Assembly: GCF_021729135.1 (NCBI RefSeq) | Contig: NZ_JAJTWW010000023.1 | Coordinates: 1-64,000 of the forward strand | Direction: 5' to 3' | Origin: Brevibacterium daeguense | Lineage (GTDB): Bacteria > Actinomycetota > Actinomycetes > Actinomycetales > Brevibacteriaceae | DNA: 64,000 nt | Shown here: piece by piece, positions 23,284 through 32,096 of the stretch | How positions within the stretch are numbered: position 1 is the stretch's first letter | How the letters are laid out: the number at the start of each line of letters is the position of its first letter | Notes under the pieces: generated by a model | Seen by the model: only the letters and a program-made list of their open reading frames with translations | The model's database searches: none | Told to the model about the DNA's origin: nothing | Position numbers and translations under genes: made by a program

Positions 23284-24447
23284 CTAGTGCTCGATCACCA
23301 GCTCGGCGAGGTCGAGCCCGAGGTAGGCGGCGTACGCCCGTGCCTGCGTGCGGATCGCTGTGACGATCCGATCCGCCGGCGGCCGTTCGAACGGGATCAC
23401 GGCGACGCTGACCTGCCGAGCGCCCGGCTTGGCCCGCCAGGTGCCGATCGCCCGCCCCCGGACCAGGACCGCGGGCTTGAAGATCCCGTTCCCGCCGGGC
23501 ACCACCTTGCCGGCGTGCTCCGCGGGCAGGACTGCGGACCGGTCCGCGTAGCCGAGCAGGACCTCGTCGAATCCCGCCGGGAGCAGCACCTGCCGAGGCG
23601 CCAGCCCGGTCGTCGAATCCAGGGCGGGTGCATGCCCCCAGAGTTCGGTTCCCTGGTAGTCGAAGGTCGTGAGCTCGTCGCCGAGCTCCATGGCCGCGGA
23701 GCGGATCCAGCGCACCGGAAGCTTGGCCCACCACGCCAGGTCGCTGAGCGCTGCTGGTCCGCGCCCGGCCAGATAGCGCCGCACGATCTCGCGGACGGCA
23801 CCCTCGGTGTCGAAGCGCCGGGACTCGGTGATCCACTCATCCACCAGCACCAGCTGGTGCTCGCCGCCGGCGAACGGACCGAAGACGAGGGTGCCTTCGA
23901 GCGCGAGGCGGCTGATGAGATGAGAACCGCGGCCGGCGGTGGCCAGTCCGCCGTCCTCGAAGGCGTCGAGGAGCCGACGACGGGAGGCGTGCTTCCTCCC
24001 ACGCAGGAGCTCGGAGGCGAGCGCCCGGGCGGAATCGACGGTCGCCTCGGTGATCCCGAGTTCCGCGTTGCGTCGGGTCAGGCCTCCCAGGGTGCGCGGC
24101 CCGGTGAGCTCAAGAATCCACGGCAGGTCGGCTGCCGCGAGGGCGTGCAGGGTGCCGCGGAAGGGCCAGCTGCGGACGAGGCGGCCTGCGGTGAACGCAG
24201 CCCGCACCTCCTCGCGAGTGGTACCCGGGGCGCGGACGCCCAGCGCCCACAGAGCACTGCCGAGGTCCTGCCCCTGCCAGGCGAACAGCCGCTCTGCCGC
24301 GGCTGCAGGAGTGCCCAGCGCCGGCGCACCGCGTTGGGATTCCTTGCCGCCGGCAGACCGGACGAGGCCCTGGCTGCGCATCCGCAGCCGGAGCAGCTCG
24401 GCGCGGGTGAGGGCGGTCGGACCACCGCGTATCAGCGTCATCGGCAT
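23284..24447 (-). CDS. winged-helix DNA-binding domain protein (HTH_42/AlkZ-like)
   Basis: 387 residues from ATG 24447; ATG 24441 is as likely, and an upstream GTG frame is rejected. LFAWQGQDLGSALWALGVR, RSWPFRGTLHALAAADLPWIL and FEDGGLATAGRGSHLISRLALEGTL split around positions 40-230 match the winged-helix family that includes AlkZ, a DNA glycosylase for interstrand crosslinks. The WQGQDL segment fits the QxQ/QxD motif region. Why it precedes moeA is unclear; the 9-bp gap suggests cotranscription. Confidence 0.8.
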   Translation of the reverse strand: MPMTLIRGGPTALTRAELLRLRMRSQGLVRSAGGKESQRGAPALGTPAAAAERLFAWQGQDLGSALWALGVRAPGTTREEVRAAFTAGRLVRSWPFRGTLHALAAADLPWILELTGPRTLGGLTRRNAELGITEATVDSARALASELLRGRKHASRRRLLDAFEDGGLATAGRGSHLISRLALEGTLVFGPFAGGEHQLVLVDEWITESRRFDTEGAVREIVRRYLAGRGPAALSDLAWWAKLPVRWIRSAAMELGDELTTFDYQGTELWGHAPALDSTTGLAPRQVLLPAGFDEVLLGYADRSAVLPAEHAGKVVPGGNGIFKPAVLVRGRAIGTWRAKPGARQVSVAVIPFERPPADRIVTAIRTQARAYAAYLGLDLAELVIEH

Positions 24448-24726
24448 GACTGCAGTATGAGGCTGAAGGATCGGCGGGGAGAACCCCGGCGGTCCTCCGA
24501 CCAACAAGCGGGTGCGCGGATCGAGAGTTGCAGACGATAGTTCGACGATGACAGAGCCTGCACTCCGGAATTCGATTTGGACCGCGCACGGCACGGAGTG
24601 CGCGAGTGCGACTTGCTAGACAAATTCTAGTGGGAGTGGGTTATTCGTGCGACGGCTGAAAGAAGACTTTGGTGGCGACGGCCGAATCGACCAGAGCTAC
24701 CCGAGCTAGAGTGTTGCGCCTCACGC
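24448..24726. other. A/T-richer intergenic stretch before the wHTH/moeA operon
   Basis: 279 bp between the wHTH start and the end of a DUF4352 gene. CTAGA-caaat-TCTAG around 24616-24630 is a short dyad that includes a minus-strand TAGAAT -10-like hexamer (24624-24629), a possible promoter for the molybdenum operon with a long leader. No reading frame here looks real. Confidence 0.3.
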
Positions 24727-25650
24727 TCAGCGCTCGTTGATCCAAGCGGCCCGCGAATTGTCGAAGCTTAAAAAGCCTTCAAACAGGAGAACGTACATTC
24801 CGCTCTCGCTCGAATGTTCGAAACAGACTGCACCTTCGGTAGTCCCGCCAGGAGCCAGATCACCAGCAGACAGTTCGTCGTCCTCACCTGAGAAGGTCGC
24901 CATCTGGATGTTGCCATCGGGATATTGCAGGGACCAATCGAGCGAGTTGTAGCTGACCCTTTCGTCGCTGTTGTTTTCGAGCTCGACGATGGAGCACAGG
25001 TACTCACCGAGAAAGCCGCTGCGTTCTTCCAATTCGCTTGCAGCCACCGTGACACCGCGGGCCTCGAGAGTGTCCCCTGGGTCACCCACGATGTCATCAT
25101 CCTGTTGCCCCGAGAATCGCTGTTCGTCCTCAGTCTCCACTGGCTCCGGTTCATCATCGGTCGAAGGCTCCGCCGCTTCGTCGTCAGCTGGAGTCGACGC
25201 CGGTTCATCGCCTCCATCTCCATCCTCCGGCTCTTGCTTGAAGGCAACGGCGTCGTCGGTGGTGCTTGACGAGGCACCGGAAGAATCAGACCCACCGCCA
25301 ATCAAGATTCCTGTCACAACTGACGAGGTAATTGACAAGATGATGGCGAGAGCAGAAGCAACAAGACCGATGACGGTCATCACCTGATTGTTCGCGACGC
25401 CCTTCGAAACCCTGACCAGACCGAGGATGCCGAGTATCGCACCGACAATCCCCAAAGGGATCGAGAAGAACAGCCCGAGGAATGGGATGAAAGCGAGTGC
25501 AAGACCGATCAGCCCAAGCACCAGCGCCGCAATTCCGAACCCGTTCTTGGGTGCTGTCGGAATGGGTCCAGTCGAGTACCCCGATCCGTTGAACCCGTAC
25601 TGAGGATATTGGGACGGTCCGTGGGAGTAGGGCGGCTGTGGGTGTGACAT
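24727..25650 (-). CDS. DUF4190/DUF4352-type membrane protein, paralogue A
   Basis: 307 residues. A Pro/Tyr/Gly-rich N-tail is followed by about three membrane helices (GFGIAALVLGLIGLALAFIP, FSIPLGIVGAILGILGLV, VMTVIGLVASALAIILSITS), a long acidic linker, and a C-terminal extracellular beta domain of DUF4352 (telokin-like) type from about 190, with GEYLCSIVELENNSDERVSY and LAPGGTTEGAVCFE. Two Cys in that domain could form a disulfide. Function unknown; probably a surface-exposed lipoprotein-like sensor. GGAG precedes the ATG. Codon use is less GC-biased than its neighbours. Confidence 0.85.
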   Translation of the reverse strand: MSHPQPPYSHGPSQYPQYGFNGSGYSTGPIPTAPKNGFGIAALVLGLIGLALAFIPFLGLFFSIPLGIVGAILGILGLVRVSKGVANNQVMTVIGLVASALAIILSITSSVVTGILIGGGSDSSGASSSTTDDAVAFKQEPEDGDGGDEPASTPADDEAAEPSTDDEPEPVETEDEQRFSGQQDDDIVGDPGDTLEARGVTVAASELEERSGFLGEYLCSIVELENNSDERVSYNSLDWSLQYPDGNIQMATFSGEDDELSAGDLAPGGTTEGAVCFEHSSESGMYVLLFEGFLSFDNSRAAWINER

Positions 25651-25682
25651 AGGAACTCCAGTGGAGATTGAGGCTGCATGAT

Positions 25683-25702
25683 TGCCCAGGCCTTTCTGGG
25701 CA
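25683..25702 (-). promoter_or_regulatory. small hairpin upstream of paralogue A
   Basis: TGCCCAG and CTGGGCA form a perfect 7-bp stem with a 6-nt loop, 33 nt upstream of the paralogue A start, probably in its leader RNA or its operator. Confidence 0.35.
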
Positions 25703-25815
25703 TCAGATTCATTGTTTGCGAATCACGCCGATATACGAGAGTTTACTTGTGACGTTCCCCATTGTCTTACGCGACGCTCACCCGTCGAGCGTCAATGGTT
25801 CGGGAAAGCAGAAGC

Positions 25816-25857
25816 CCTGCTCCTGCCAACGATCGGATGATCGCCGACAGGGGCAGG
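25816..25857 (-). terminator. imperfect hairpin after paralogue B
   Basis: CCTGCTCCTGCC (25816-25827) pairs with GACAGGGGCAGG (25846-25857) at 10 of 12 positions, 66 nt past the paralogue B stop. It is the only terminator-like structure in the 272-bp gap between the paralogues. Confidence 0.45.
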
Positions 25858-25922
25858 ACCTGGGAGACGAGGACGAACACAGGATCACTGACCCACTCAT
25901 CCACCAGCTCAACTCTTTGAGC

Positions 25923-26735
25923 TCAGAGCTCGTTGATCCAGACTGCACGCGAAGTGTCGAGGCTAAGGAAGCCCTCGAAAAGCAAGACATGGGTGCCGGT
26001 TGCATCTGTCGTCTCGAAGCACACCAATCCCTCGGTGGAGCCACCGGGAGCGAGCTCGCCGGCCGAAAGCTCTTCGTCGCCACCCATGATCGTAGTCATT
26101 TGAATGTTGCCACCCGGCTCCTGCAGGGACCAGTCCATGGTGTTGTAGCTCAGTCGCTCATCGCCGTTGTTCTCGTACTTCACGTTGGAGCACAGGTAGG
26201 TGCCGAAGTCATCGGATTCCTCTTCCAGGGCTCCAGCGGTCACGACCACGCCGCGAGCCTCAAGCGTGTCACCCGCCTGGCCGACGATGTCGCTTTCCTG
26301 CTGTCCCGGGAACTGCTCGTTCTCGACAGCAGAACCTTCACCCTGCTCATCCATCGCGGCGCCATCGGAGGACGATCCGGATTCAACGGATTCCGCCACA
26401 GCGCCGATGAACGCACCGGTCGCAACAGACGAAGTGATTGCGATGACGATCGCCAGAATCGAGGTGACGAGGCCGAAGATGGACATCACCTTATTGGTTG
26501 CTACTCCCTTGGAGACCCGGACGAGACCGAAGATCGCGAGGACGGCACCGATAAGCCCCAGCGGAATCGAGAGAAAGAGGCCCACAAACGGAATGAATGC
26601 GAGAGCGATCCCAACCAGTCCGAGCACCAGGGCAGCGATGCCGAGCCCGTTCTTCGGAGAATTCTGGGGAGGACCGGGGTTGTACTGCGGGTAGCCGCCT
26701 GGGCTCTGCTGGTTTGTAGCGGGGGGAACGGACAT
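25923..26735 (-). CDS. DUF4190/DUF4352-type membrane protein, paralogue B
   Basis: 270 residues from ATG 26735, chosen because AGGAG lies 6 nt upstream; an in-frame ATG at 26780 is less likely. Layout is the same as paralogue A: Pro/Gln/Tyr-rich tail, three membrane helices (NGLGIAALVLGLVGIALAFI), acidic linker and a C-terminal beta domain. The last ~110 residues align closely with A (LEARGV, DWSLQ, GNIQM, ELSAG, LAPGG, LLFEGFLS, WINE). A tandem duplication is evident. The linker is shorter than in A. Confidence 0.85.
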   Translation of the reverse strand: MSVPPATNQQSPGGYPQYNPGPPQNSPKNGLGIAALVLGLVGIALAFIPFVGLFLSIPLGLIGAVLAIFGLVRVSKGVATNKVMSIFGLVTSILAIVIAITSSVATGAFIGAVAESVESGSSSDGAAMDEQGEGSAVENEQFPGQQESDIVGQAGDTLEARGVVVTAGALEEESDDFGTYLCSNVKYENNGDERLSYNTMDWSLQEPGGNIQMTTIMGGDEELSAGELAPGGSTEGLVCFETTDATGTHVLLFEGFLSLDTSRAVWINEL

Positions 26736-26780
26736 CGAAGCTCCTGATTGGTTCGAAGTAGAAAAGGGAGTACCCGGCAA

Positions 26781-26905
26781 TCACCTGGGAACCTTCTGAG
26801 CATAAACTGCTTGATGTTTGAATAGTTAATTTTTCGGAAACTTTAACTTTCGTGGTTCCGTATATTCGGCTGATTTGCGGCAGAGACACCTGTAGACTCG
26901 CTGAC
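26781..26905. promoter_or_regulatory. divergent promoter region, paralogue B / moaA
   Basis: The most A/T-rich stretch of the window. For moaA, TAGACT at 26893-26898 sits 7 nt before the ATG at 26906, a leaderless-type -10. On the minus strand TTAACT with a 17-nt spacer to TTTATG could drive paralogue B. The leaderless start leaves no room for a Moco riboswitch. Confidence 0.45.
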
Positions 26906-28036
26906 ATGTCGGTACAACTGGGCATCCCCTCAGTGCGACCGGGCGAAGGCGATCCGGAGTCCGTGGCCCGCGCTGTGCAGAAGGAGCTCGGGAACCGGGC
27001 GGCGAAGGCGCCGCGCTCGGGTCCGCTGCTCGACCAGTTCGGCCGCGTGGGCGAGGATCTGCGGATCTCGCTGACCGACAAGTGCAATCTTCGCTGCACC
27101 TACTGCATGCCCGCCGAGGGCATGCCCTGGATGCCGCAGGACTCCCTGCTCACCCCCGCCGAGGTGCTGCGCCTGGTGACGATCGCCGTCCGCGACCTCG
27201 GCATCCGGGAGCTGCGCCTGACCGGCGGTGAGCCGCTCATCCGCCCCGACCTCGAGGTCATCATCGGCCTGCTGCGGGAGCATCACCCTCAGCTGCCGAT
27301 CTCGATCACCACCAACGGCATCGGCCTCGACCGCCGCGCCGCGAAGCTCGCCGCTGCGGGCCTGACCCGCATCAACATCTCACTCGACACCATCGATGCC
27401 GACACCTACGCCGCGCTCGCCCGCCGCAACCGCCTGCAGCAGGTGCTCGACGGCATCACGGCCGCCCAGGCCGTCGGACTGAGCCCGGTCAAGATCAACG
27501 CGGTGCTGATGCGCGGCGTCAACGACGACCAGGCCCCCGATCTCCTCGAGTTCGCGCTGCAGCACGGGCTCGAGCTTCGGTTCATCGAGCAGATGCCGCT
27601 CGACGGAGCCCACGGCTGGACGCGCACGAACATGGTCACGGCGGCGGAGATCCGCGAGGCGCTGTCCACCCGCTTCCGCCTGCGTCCCGACGAGGAACCC
27701 CGGAACGGGGCGCCCGCCGAGCGTTACATCGTCGAGTCGCCGGCAGGTGAGCGCCTGGGCCGGGTGGGCGTCATCGCCTCGGTCACGGAGCCGTTCTGCG
27801 CCGCCTGCACCCGCACCCGCATCACCGCCGAGGGCAAGGTCCGCTCGTGCCTGTTCTCGCACGAGGAGTTCGACCTCGGAGCGCTGCTGCGGTCGAGCGC
27901 CACCGACGAGGAGATCGGGCAGGCGTGGCGGCAGGCGATGTGGCTCAAGCCGAAGGCCCACGGGATGGGCCATCCCGGGCTCGACAGCGAGGACTATGTG
28001 CAGCCGAAGCGTTCGATGAGCGCCATTGGGGGTTGA
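26906..28036 (+). CDS. moaA: GTP 3',8-cyclase MoaA
   Basis: 376 residues from ATG 26906. A radical-SAM enzyme that, with MoaC, turns GTP into cyclic pyranopterin monophosphate. RISLTDKCNLRCTYCMP supplies the first 4Fe-4S cluster (C60, C64, C67); PFCAACTRTRITAEGKVRSC supplies the C-terminal cluster. RLTGGEPLIRPDL binds SAM, and the chain ends in the required Gly-Gly. The first ~38 residues are an extension over E. coli MoaA. It heads a rightward operon with 1-nt to 4-nt junctions. Confidence 0.97.
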   Translation: MSVQLGIPSVRPGEGDPESVARAVQKELGNRAAKAPRSGPLLDQFGRVGEDLRISLTDKCNLRCTYCMPAEGMPWMPQDSLLTPAEVLRLVTIAVRDLGIRELRLTGGEPLIRPDLEVIIGLLREHHPQLPISITTNGIGLDRRAAKLAAAGLTRINISLDTIDADTYAALARRNRLQQVLDGITAAQAVGLSPVKINAVLMRGVNDDQAPDLLEFALQHGLELRFIEQMPLDGAHGWTRTNMVTAAEIREALSTRFRLRPDEEPRNGAPAERYIVESPAGERLGRVGVIASVTEPFCAACTRTRITAEGKVRSCLFSHEEFDLGALLRSSATDEEIGQAWRQAMWLKPKAHGMGHPGLDSEDYVQPKRSMSAIGG

Positions 28037-28037
28037 G

Positions 28038-28301
28038 ATGCTCACCGTTCGATACTTCGCGGCCGCCCGCGCGGCCACCAGCCGGCAGACCGAGGAGATC
28101 CCGATCAGCTCGCCGCTGGACCGCGACGATCTCATCCGGGTGCTCGTCGAACGCCATCCCGAGGCGCCGGCCGGCGAACCGGCGCTGTCCACCGTGCTCG
28201 CCCAGAGCAGCCTGCTCGTCAGCGGGGTCGCGATGCGACCGGGCACCACGGTCGAGCCGGGAGCCGTCGTCGACGTCCTCCCCCCGTTCTCCGGCGGCTG
28301 A
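28038..28301 (+). CDS. moaD: molybdopterin synthase sulfur-carrier subunit MoaD
   Basis: 87 residues from ATG 28038, one base after the moaA stop. A beta-grasp protein beginning MLTVRYFAAARAAT and ending VDVLPPFSGG; the terminal Gly-Gly is thiocarboxylated by MoeB and its sulfur is used by MoaE. Both partners are in the leftward operon. Confidence 0.95.
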   Translation: MLTVRYFAAARAATSRQTEEIPISSPLDRDDLIRVLVERHPEAPAGEPALSTVLAQSSLLVSGVAMRPGTTVEPGAVVDVLPPFSGG

Positions 28302-28302
28302 G

Positions 28303-29052
28303 GTGGCGTTCCTGTCCACGGTGGGTGCGGTCGTGCTCGCCGGCGGTCGCTCGCGCAGGCTCGACGAATTCCCCAAGCCGCTGCTGCGCGGTGGTGACAC
28401 CACGCTGCTCGGACTGACGCTGCGAGCGCTGACCGACATCGGCGTGGCGGCGGACCGGATCGTCGTGGTCGGCCCGCCGAATGTCCTCACCGGCTCCGGG
28501 TTCCGGGACCTGACCGTAGTCCGCGAGGACCCGCCGTTCGCCGGTCCGGTCGCTGGCATCGCCGCCGGGTTCGAGGCGCTCGCCGCGGACGTGGCGCTGT
28601 CCGGCATGGCGGCCGCCCGCGGCGGGCAGCGCGGTCACCTGGAGTTCGTGCTCACGCTCGCCTGCGACATGCCGAACCTGGAGCCGGGGGTTCGCGCCCT
28701 CCTGGACGCCGCTGCCGCGGCTGGTCCGGCTTCCCCACCCGCACCCGAGGCGTGGGTCGGCGTGTCCCGGGCATCCGCGCCCGGCGAGGAGGAACGGGTG
28801 GAGAACCTCATGAGCCTGCACCGCGCCTCGGCACTGGCCGACGCGCTGCGCGGGCTGGACCCGGAGGGGATGTCCGTCCGCGCCCTGCTGTCGCGGCTCA
28901 CCGTCGCCCATGTCGATCTCCCCGCAGGCGCGGCGGCGGACGTCGACACGTGGGCGGACGCCGAACGGCTGGGGCTGCACTCGCCGCAGGAGAAGCAGGC
29001 GCAGGACACGGAGCAGGTGCAGGGCGAGCAGTCGCAGGAGAGGCACGGGTGA
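28303..29052 (+). CDS. mobA: molybdenum cofactor guanylyltransferase MobA
   Basis: 249 residues from GTG 28303, just after moaD; GTG 28321 is an alternative. AVVLAGGRSRRLDEFPKPLL is the nucleotidyltransferase signature with the Lys, VVREDPPFAGPVAGIAAGF and LTLACDMPNL (metal-binding Asp) follow. It attaches GMP to Mo-molybdopterin, giving the MGD cofactor used by formate dehydrogenase and nitrate reductase. The last 20 residues are Gln/Glu-rich and extra. It overlaps moeA copy 2 by 4 nt. Confidence 0.93.
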   Translation: MAFLSTVGAVVLAGGRSRRLDEFPKPLLRGGDTTLLGLTLRALTDIGVAADRIVVVGPPNVLTGSGFRDLTVVREDPPFAGPVAGIAAGFEALAADVALSGMAAARGGQRGHLEFVLTLACDMPNLEPGVRALLDAAAAAGPASPPAPEAWVGVSRASAPGEEERVENLMSLHRASALADALRGLDPEGMSVRALLSRLTVAHVDLPAGAAADVDTWADAERLGLHSPQEKQAQDTEQVQGEQSQERHG

Positions 29053-30341
29053 GCCGCGAGGCCGTGCACCGCTGCGGCAGCCCCGATTGGGAGCAGGCGA
29101 TGGCCATCGCGGCCGCCCAGCCCGCTCCCCTGCCGATCGTCGAGGCGCCGCTTGCCGAATGCCCCGGTGAGGTGCTCGCCCGCACAGTCCATACGCCGAT
29201 CCCGATCCCGCACTTCGATTCCTCTGCGATGGACGGCTTCGCGGTCGCAGGACCACCGCCGTGGACGCTCGAGAACGAGCTGCCCACTGAAACCGGGTCG
29301 ATGGCGAGAGCGGAGGTGCCGGCTCTCGGAGCAGGCCGGGCCAGGGTGATCGTGACCGGCGGGCCGGTGCCGGCCGGCGCCTCCGGCATCGTCCGCCGAG
29401 AGTATGCGCAGGCCACCGGTGATCGCCTGGACCTGATCGCCGGCTGCCCCGACACGGAGCTGGAAACCGGGCGCCACATCCGGCGGGCGGGCCGCGAATC
29501 CGCGCTCGGCGAGGCGGTCGCCACGGCCGGAACTGTGCTCACTCCCGCACACATCGCCTACGCCGCGGTGGCAGGCTTCGACACCCTCCCGGTTCGGCGC
29601 CGGGCACGGGTGGCGGTGATCCAGACCGGGGACGAGGTGCGAGGAACCGGCATTCCGGCTGCCGGCGAGGTGCGCGACGCCTTCGGCCCCCAGCTTCCCG
29701 CATATGTCCGGCTGCTGGGCGGCGATGTGGTCTCGCAGGTCCGGATCGGCGACGATGCCGCCCAGACCCGAGCCGCGATCGAGGCGGTGTCGGGCGGCAA
29801 CGCGGTGGACCTGGTGCTGACGACGGGAGGCACCGGGCGGTCCGCGGCCGACCATGTGCGCCGGGAGGTCGAGGCGCTGGCGGACGAGGTGCTGTTCGGC
29901 GAGCTCGACATGCGGCCGGGGCATCCGACGATGTTCACCCGGCTGCCGGGGGCGGCCTGCTGGCAGGTGGGGCTGCCCGGCAATCCGCTGGCGGCGATGG
30001 TGGCGATGCGGGTGGTCGTCCAGCCCTTCATGCGCACACTGCGCGGCCTGCCCCCCGAGGTGATCGAGACGGTGCGCCTGGCCGATGGCGCGCCAGGGGC
30101 GCGGGTCCAGCGCCTCACCCCGGCGCGGCGCAGCGGTCGGCCGGGCGTGACCCTTGGCGATGCCGGTGCTGCCGGAACCGACCAGACCGGCGCAGCAAGT
30201 GGAGCGTGGGAGCTGTGCGACAAGACCGGTCCCAACATGCTGCGCGGGCTGTCCCATGCCGACGGGCTCGTGGTGCTGCCGGCGTCGCCGGTTGCGCCCC
30301 GCGGAAGCGTCAGCTGTCTCCGACTCCCGTGGACCACCTGA
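29049..30341 (+). CDS. moeA: molybdopterin molybdenumtransferase MoeA (copy 2)
   Basis: 430 residues from GTG 29049 (GTGA overlap with mobA). IPIPHFDSSAMDGFAVAG, VIVTGGPVPAGASGIVRREY, RVAVIQTGDEVRG, DLVLTTGGTGRSAADHVRRE and WQVGLPGNPLAAMVAMRVVV are MoeA motifs. It is clearly diverged from copy 1 and lacks the hexapeptide repeat. Placement before modABC suggests the copy that is coupled to molybdate uptake. The division of labour between copies cannot be read from sequence. Confidence 0.93.
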   Translation: MSREAVHRCGSPDWEQAMAIAAAQPAPLPIVEAPLAECPGEVLARTVHTPIPIPHFDSSAMDGFAVAGPPPWTLENELPTETGSMARAEVPALGAGRARVIVTGGPVPAGASGIVRREYAQATGDRLDLIAGCPDTELETGRHIRRAGRESALGEAVATAGTVLTPAHIAYAAVAGFDTLPVRRRARVAVIQTGDEVRGTGIPAAGEVRDAFGPQLPAYVRLLGGDVVSQVRIGDDAAQTRAAIEAVSGGNAVDLVLTTGGTGRSAADHVRREVEALADEVLFGELDMRPGHPTMFTRLPGAACWQVGLPGNPLAAMVAMRVVVQPFMRTLRGLPPEVIETVRLADGAPGARVQRLTPARRSGRPGVTLGDAGAAGTDQTGAASGAWELCDKTGPNMLRGLSHADGLVVLPASPVAPRGSVSCLRLPWTT

Positions 30342-30513
30342 ACAGGTCGCGCAGCACGACCGAGAACCGGTGGTTCTTCCGCAGATGCGCAGCTAAACTG
30401 CAGACGACGACTCAGATGCGGAACGCCGGCGAGTGGCAGCTCGCTTGACGCCGGTTGGCCGGCACCGGCTTCCGCGCAAACCGAGGTGCCGATCCGCCAT
30501 CCGAAGGAGCACC
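30342..30513. promoter_or_regulatory. gap before modA with possible promoter and dyad
   Basis: 172 bp. AGAACC-ggt-GGTTCT (30363-30377) is a perfect 6-bp dyad lying where a -35 would fall for TAAACT (30394-30399), so it could be an operator for modABC. It does not match the ModE consensus that I know. No reading frame is credible. Confidence 0.35.
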
Positions 30514-31290
30514 ATGAAGCGCTGGCCCGCACTCACCGCCGCGGCTCTGCTGCTCGCAGGAGCCTCCGGGTGCGGCGGCAGTGGAAACGCTGCCGACAGG
30601 GGATCAGGGGACAGCCACTCCGCCCTCCGAGTCTTCGCGGCGGCCTCCCTCACCGCGACCTTCACCGAACTCGCCGACGTCTACGAGCAGGAGAACCCGG
30701 GCACGACGGTCGAACTGAACTTCGCGGGTTCCTCGGATCTCGTCTCCCAGATCCAGGAGGGAGCGCCCGCTGACGTCATCGCCACGGCCGACGAGCCGAA
30801 CATGACCCGGCTCACCGACGAGGATCTGCTCGCCGAGGCGCCGCAGGTCTTCGTCACCAACTCCCTGACGATCGCCGTGGCCCCGGGGAACCCGCTGGGC
30901 ATCAGCGGACTGTCCGACCTCGCCGCCGAAGACATCACGACCGTGGTCTGCGCGGTCCAGGTCCCCTGCGGCACCGCCTCGGCTCAGCTCCTCGACAGGG
31001 CGGGGGTGGAGGTGTCTCCGGTCAGCGAGGAGAACGCCGTGACCGGGGTGCTCTCCAAGGTCGCGACGGGCCAGGCGGACGCGGGCCTGGTCTACACCAC
31101 CGACGCGGCCGCCGAGGGCTCGGGCGTTCAGGCCGTCGATCTCCCCGAGTCCGCCTCAGTGCTCAACCGCTACCCGATCTCCGCGCTGCAGGCTGCAGCC
31201 GACCCGGAGGCCGCCGCCGAATTCGTCGACTTCATCCTGGCGGACTCCGCTCGCGGAGTCTTCGACGAGGCAGGCTTCGGCGTCCCGTGA
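30514..31290 (+). CDS. modA: molybdate ABC transporter substrate-binding lipoprotein
   Basis: 258 residues from ATG 30514 with GAAGGAG upstream. Signal peptide with lipobox LAGASGC; C20 is the lipidation site. LRVFAAASLTATFTELADVY, NFAGSSDLVSQIQEGAPADV and GLVYTTDAAAE are ModA hallmarks, with the Ser residues that hydrogen-bond molybdate. It delivers molybdate to ModBC. The stop overlaps modB by 4 nt. Confidence 0.95.
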   Translation: MKRWPALTAAALLLAGASGCGGSGNAADRGSGDSHSALRVFAAASLTATFTELADVYEQENPGTTVELNFAGSSDLVSQIQEGAPADVIATADEPNMTRLTDEDLLAEAPQVFVTNSLTIAVAPGNPLGISGLSDLAAEDITTVVCAVQVPCGTASAQLLDRAGVEVSPVSEENAVTGVLSKVATGQADAGLVYTTDAAAEGSGVQAVDLPESASVLNRYPISALQAAADPEAAAEFVDFILADSARGVFDEAGFGVP

Positions 31291-32096
31291 GGAGCTCGCA
31301 GACCTATCAGCCGGGCGTTCCGGCGTGGCTGATTCCGATTGCCGTGGTGGCCGCGGCCGTGGTGCTGCTGCCGCTGGTCGGCATGCTCGCACGCCTTCCG
31401 ATGGGCCAGTTCCTCTCCCTCATCACCTCGGTCCCCTCGCTCGAGGCGCTGCGGCTGTCCCTCATCACCGCGAGCTCGGCGGCCGTGCTCTGCGTGCTCC
31501 TCGGAGTTCCCCTGGCGGTGACACTGGTCCGCATCGAGTTCCCCGGCAGGCAGCTTGCGCGCGCGTTCGTGCTGCTGCCTCTCGTGCTGCCACCGGTCGT
31601 GGGCGGCCTGGCCCTGCTGTACACCTTCGGCAGGCGGGGGGTGGTGGGCGCACCGCTCTCGGCGGTGGGGATCGACATCGCCTTCAGCACGATCGCGGTG
31701 GTGCTGGCGCAGATCTTCGTCTCGATGCCGTTCGTCGTCATCACGATCGAGAGCGCGCTGCTGTCGATGGGCACCAAGTACGAGATCGCCGCGGCGAGCC
31801 TGGGCGCCTCGCCGTGGCGCTCGCTCCTCATGGTCACCGTACCGTCGCTCATGCCGGCGATCCTGTCCGGCGGGATCCTCGCGTTCGCGCGTTCCCTGGG
31901 CGAGTTCGGCGCCACCATCACCTTCGCCGGATCCCTGCAGGGGGTGACCCGCACACTGCCGCTCGAGATCTACCTGCAGAGGGAGGCGGATCCGGATGCG
32001 GCGATCGCGCTGTCGGTGCTGCTGGTGCTCATCGCAGTGGTCATCGTCGCGTCCGTCTACCGCCTGCCCGCCCGCTACCGGGGTCTGCGGCCATGA
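31287..32096 (+). CDS. modB: molybdate ABC transporter permease
   Basis: 269 residues from GTG 31287. Six membrane helices; the EAA loop reads EIAAASLGASPWRSLLMVTVP, followed by SLGEFGATITFAGSLQGVTRTLP, both typical of ModB/CysU-type permeases. Overlaps modA and modC by 4 nt each. Confidence 0.94.
   Translation: MRSSQTYQPGVPAWLIPIAVVAAAVVLLPLVGMLARLPMGQFLSLITSVPSLEALRLSLITASSAAVLCVLLGVPLAVTLVRIEFPGRQLARAFVLLPLVLPPVVGGLALLYTFGRRGVVGAPLSAVGIDIAFSTIAVVLAQIFVSMPFVVITIESALLSMGTKYEIAAASLGASPWRSLLMVTVPSLMPAILSGGILAFARSLGEFGATITFAGSLQGVTRTLPLEIYLQREADPDAAIALSVLLVLIAVVIVASVYRLPARYRGLRP

Noticed and set aside
21994-24540. 848-codon open frame on the plus strand across moeA and the wHTH gene
   Set aside because: It spans two genes with unmistakable protein motifs on the other strand; the translation is low complexity and shows no domain.
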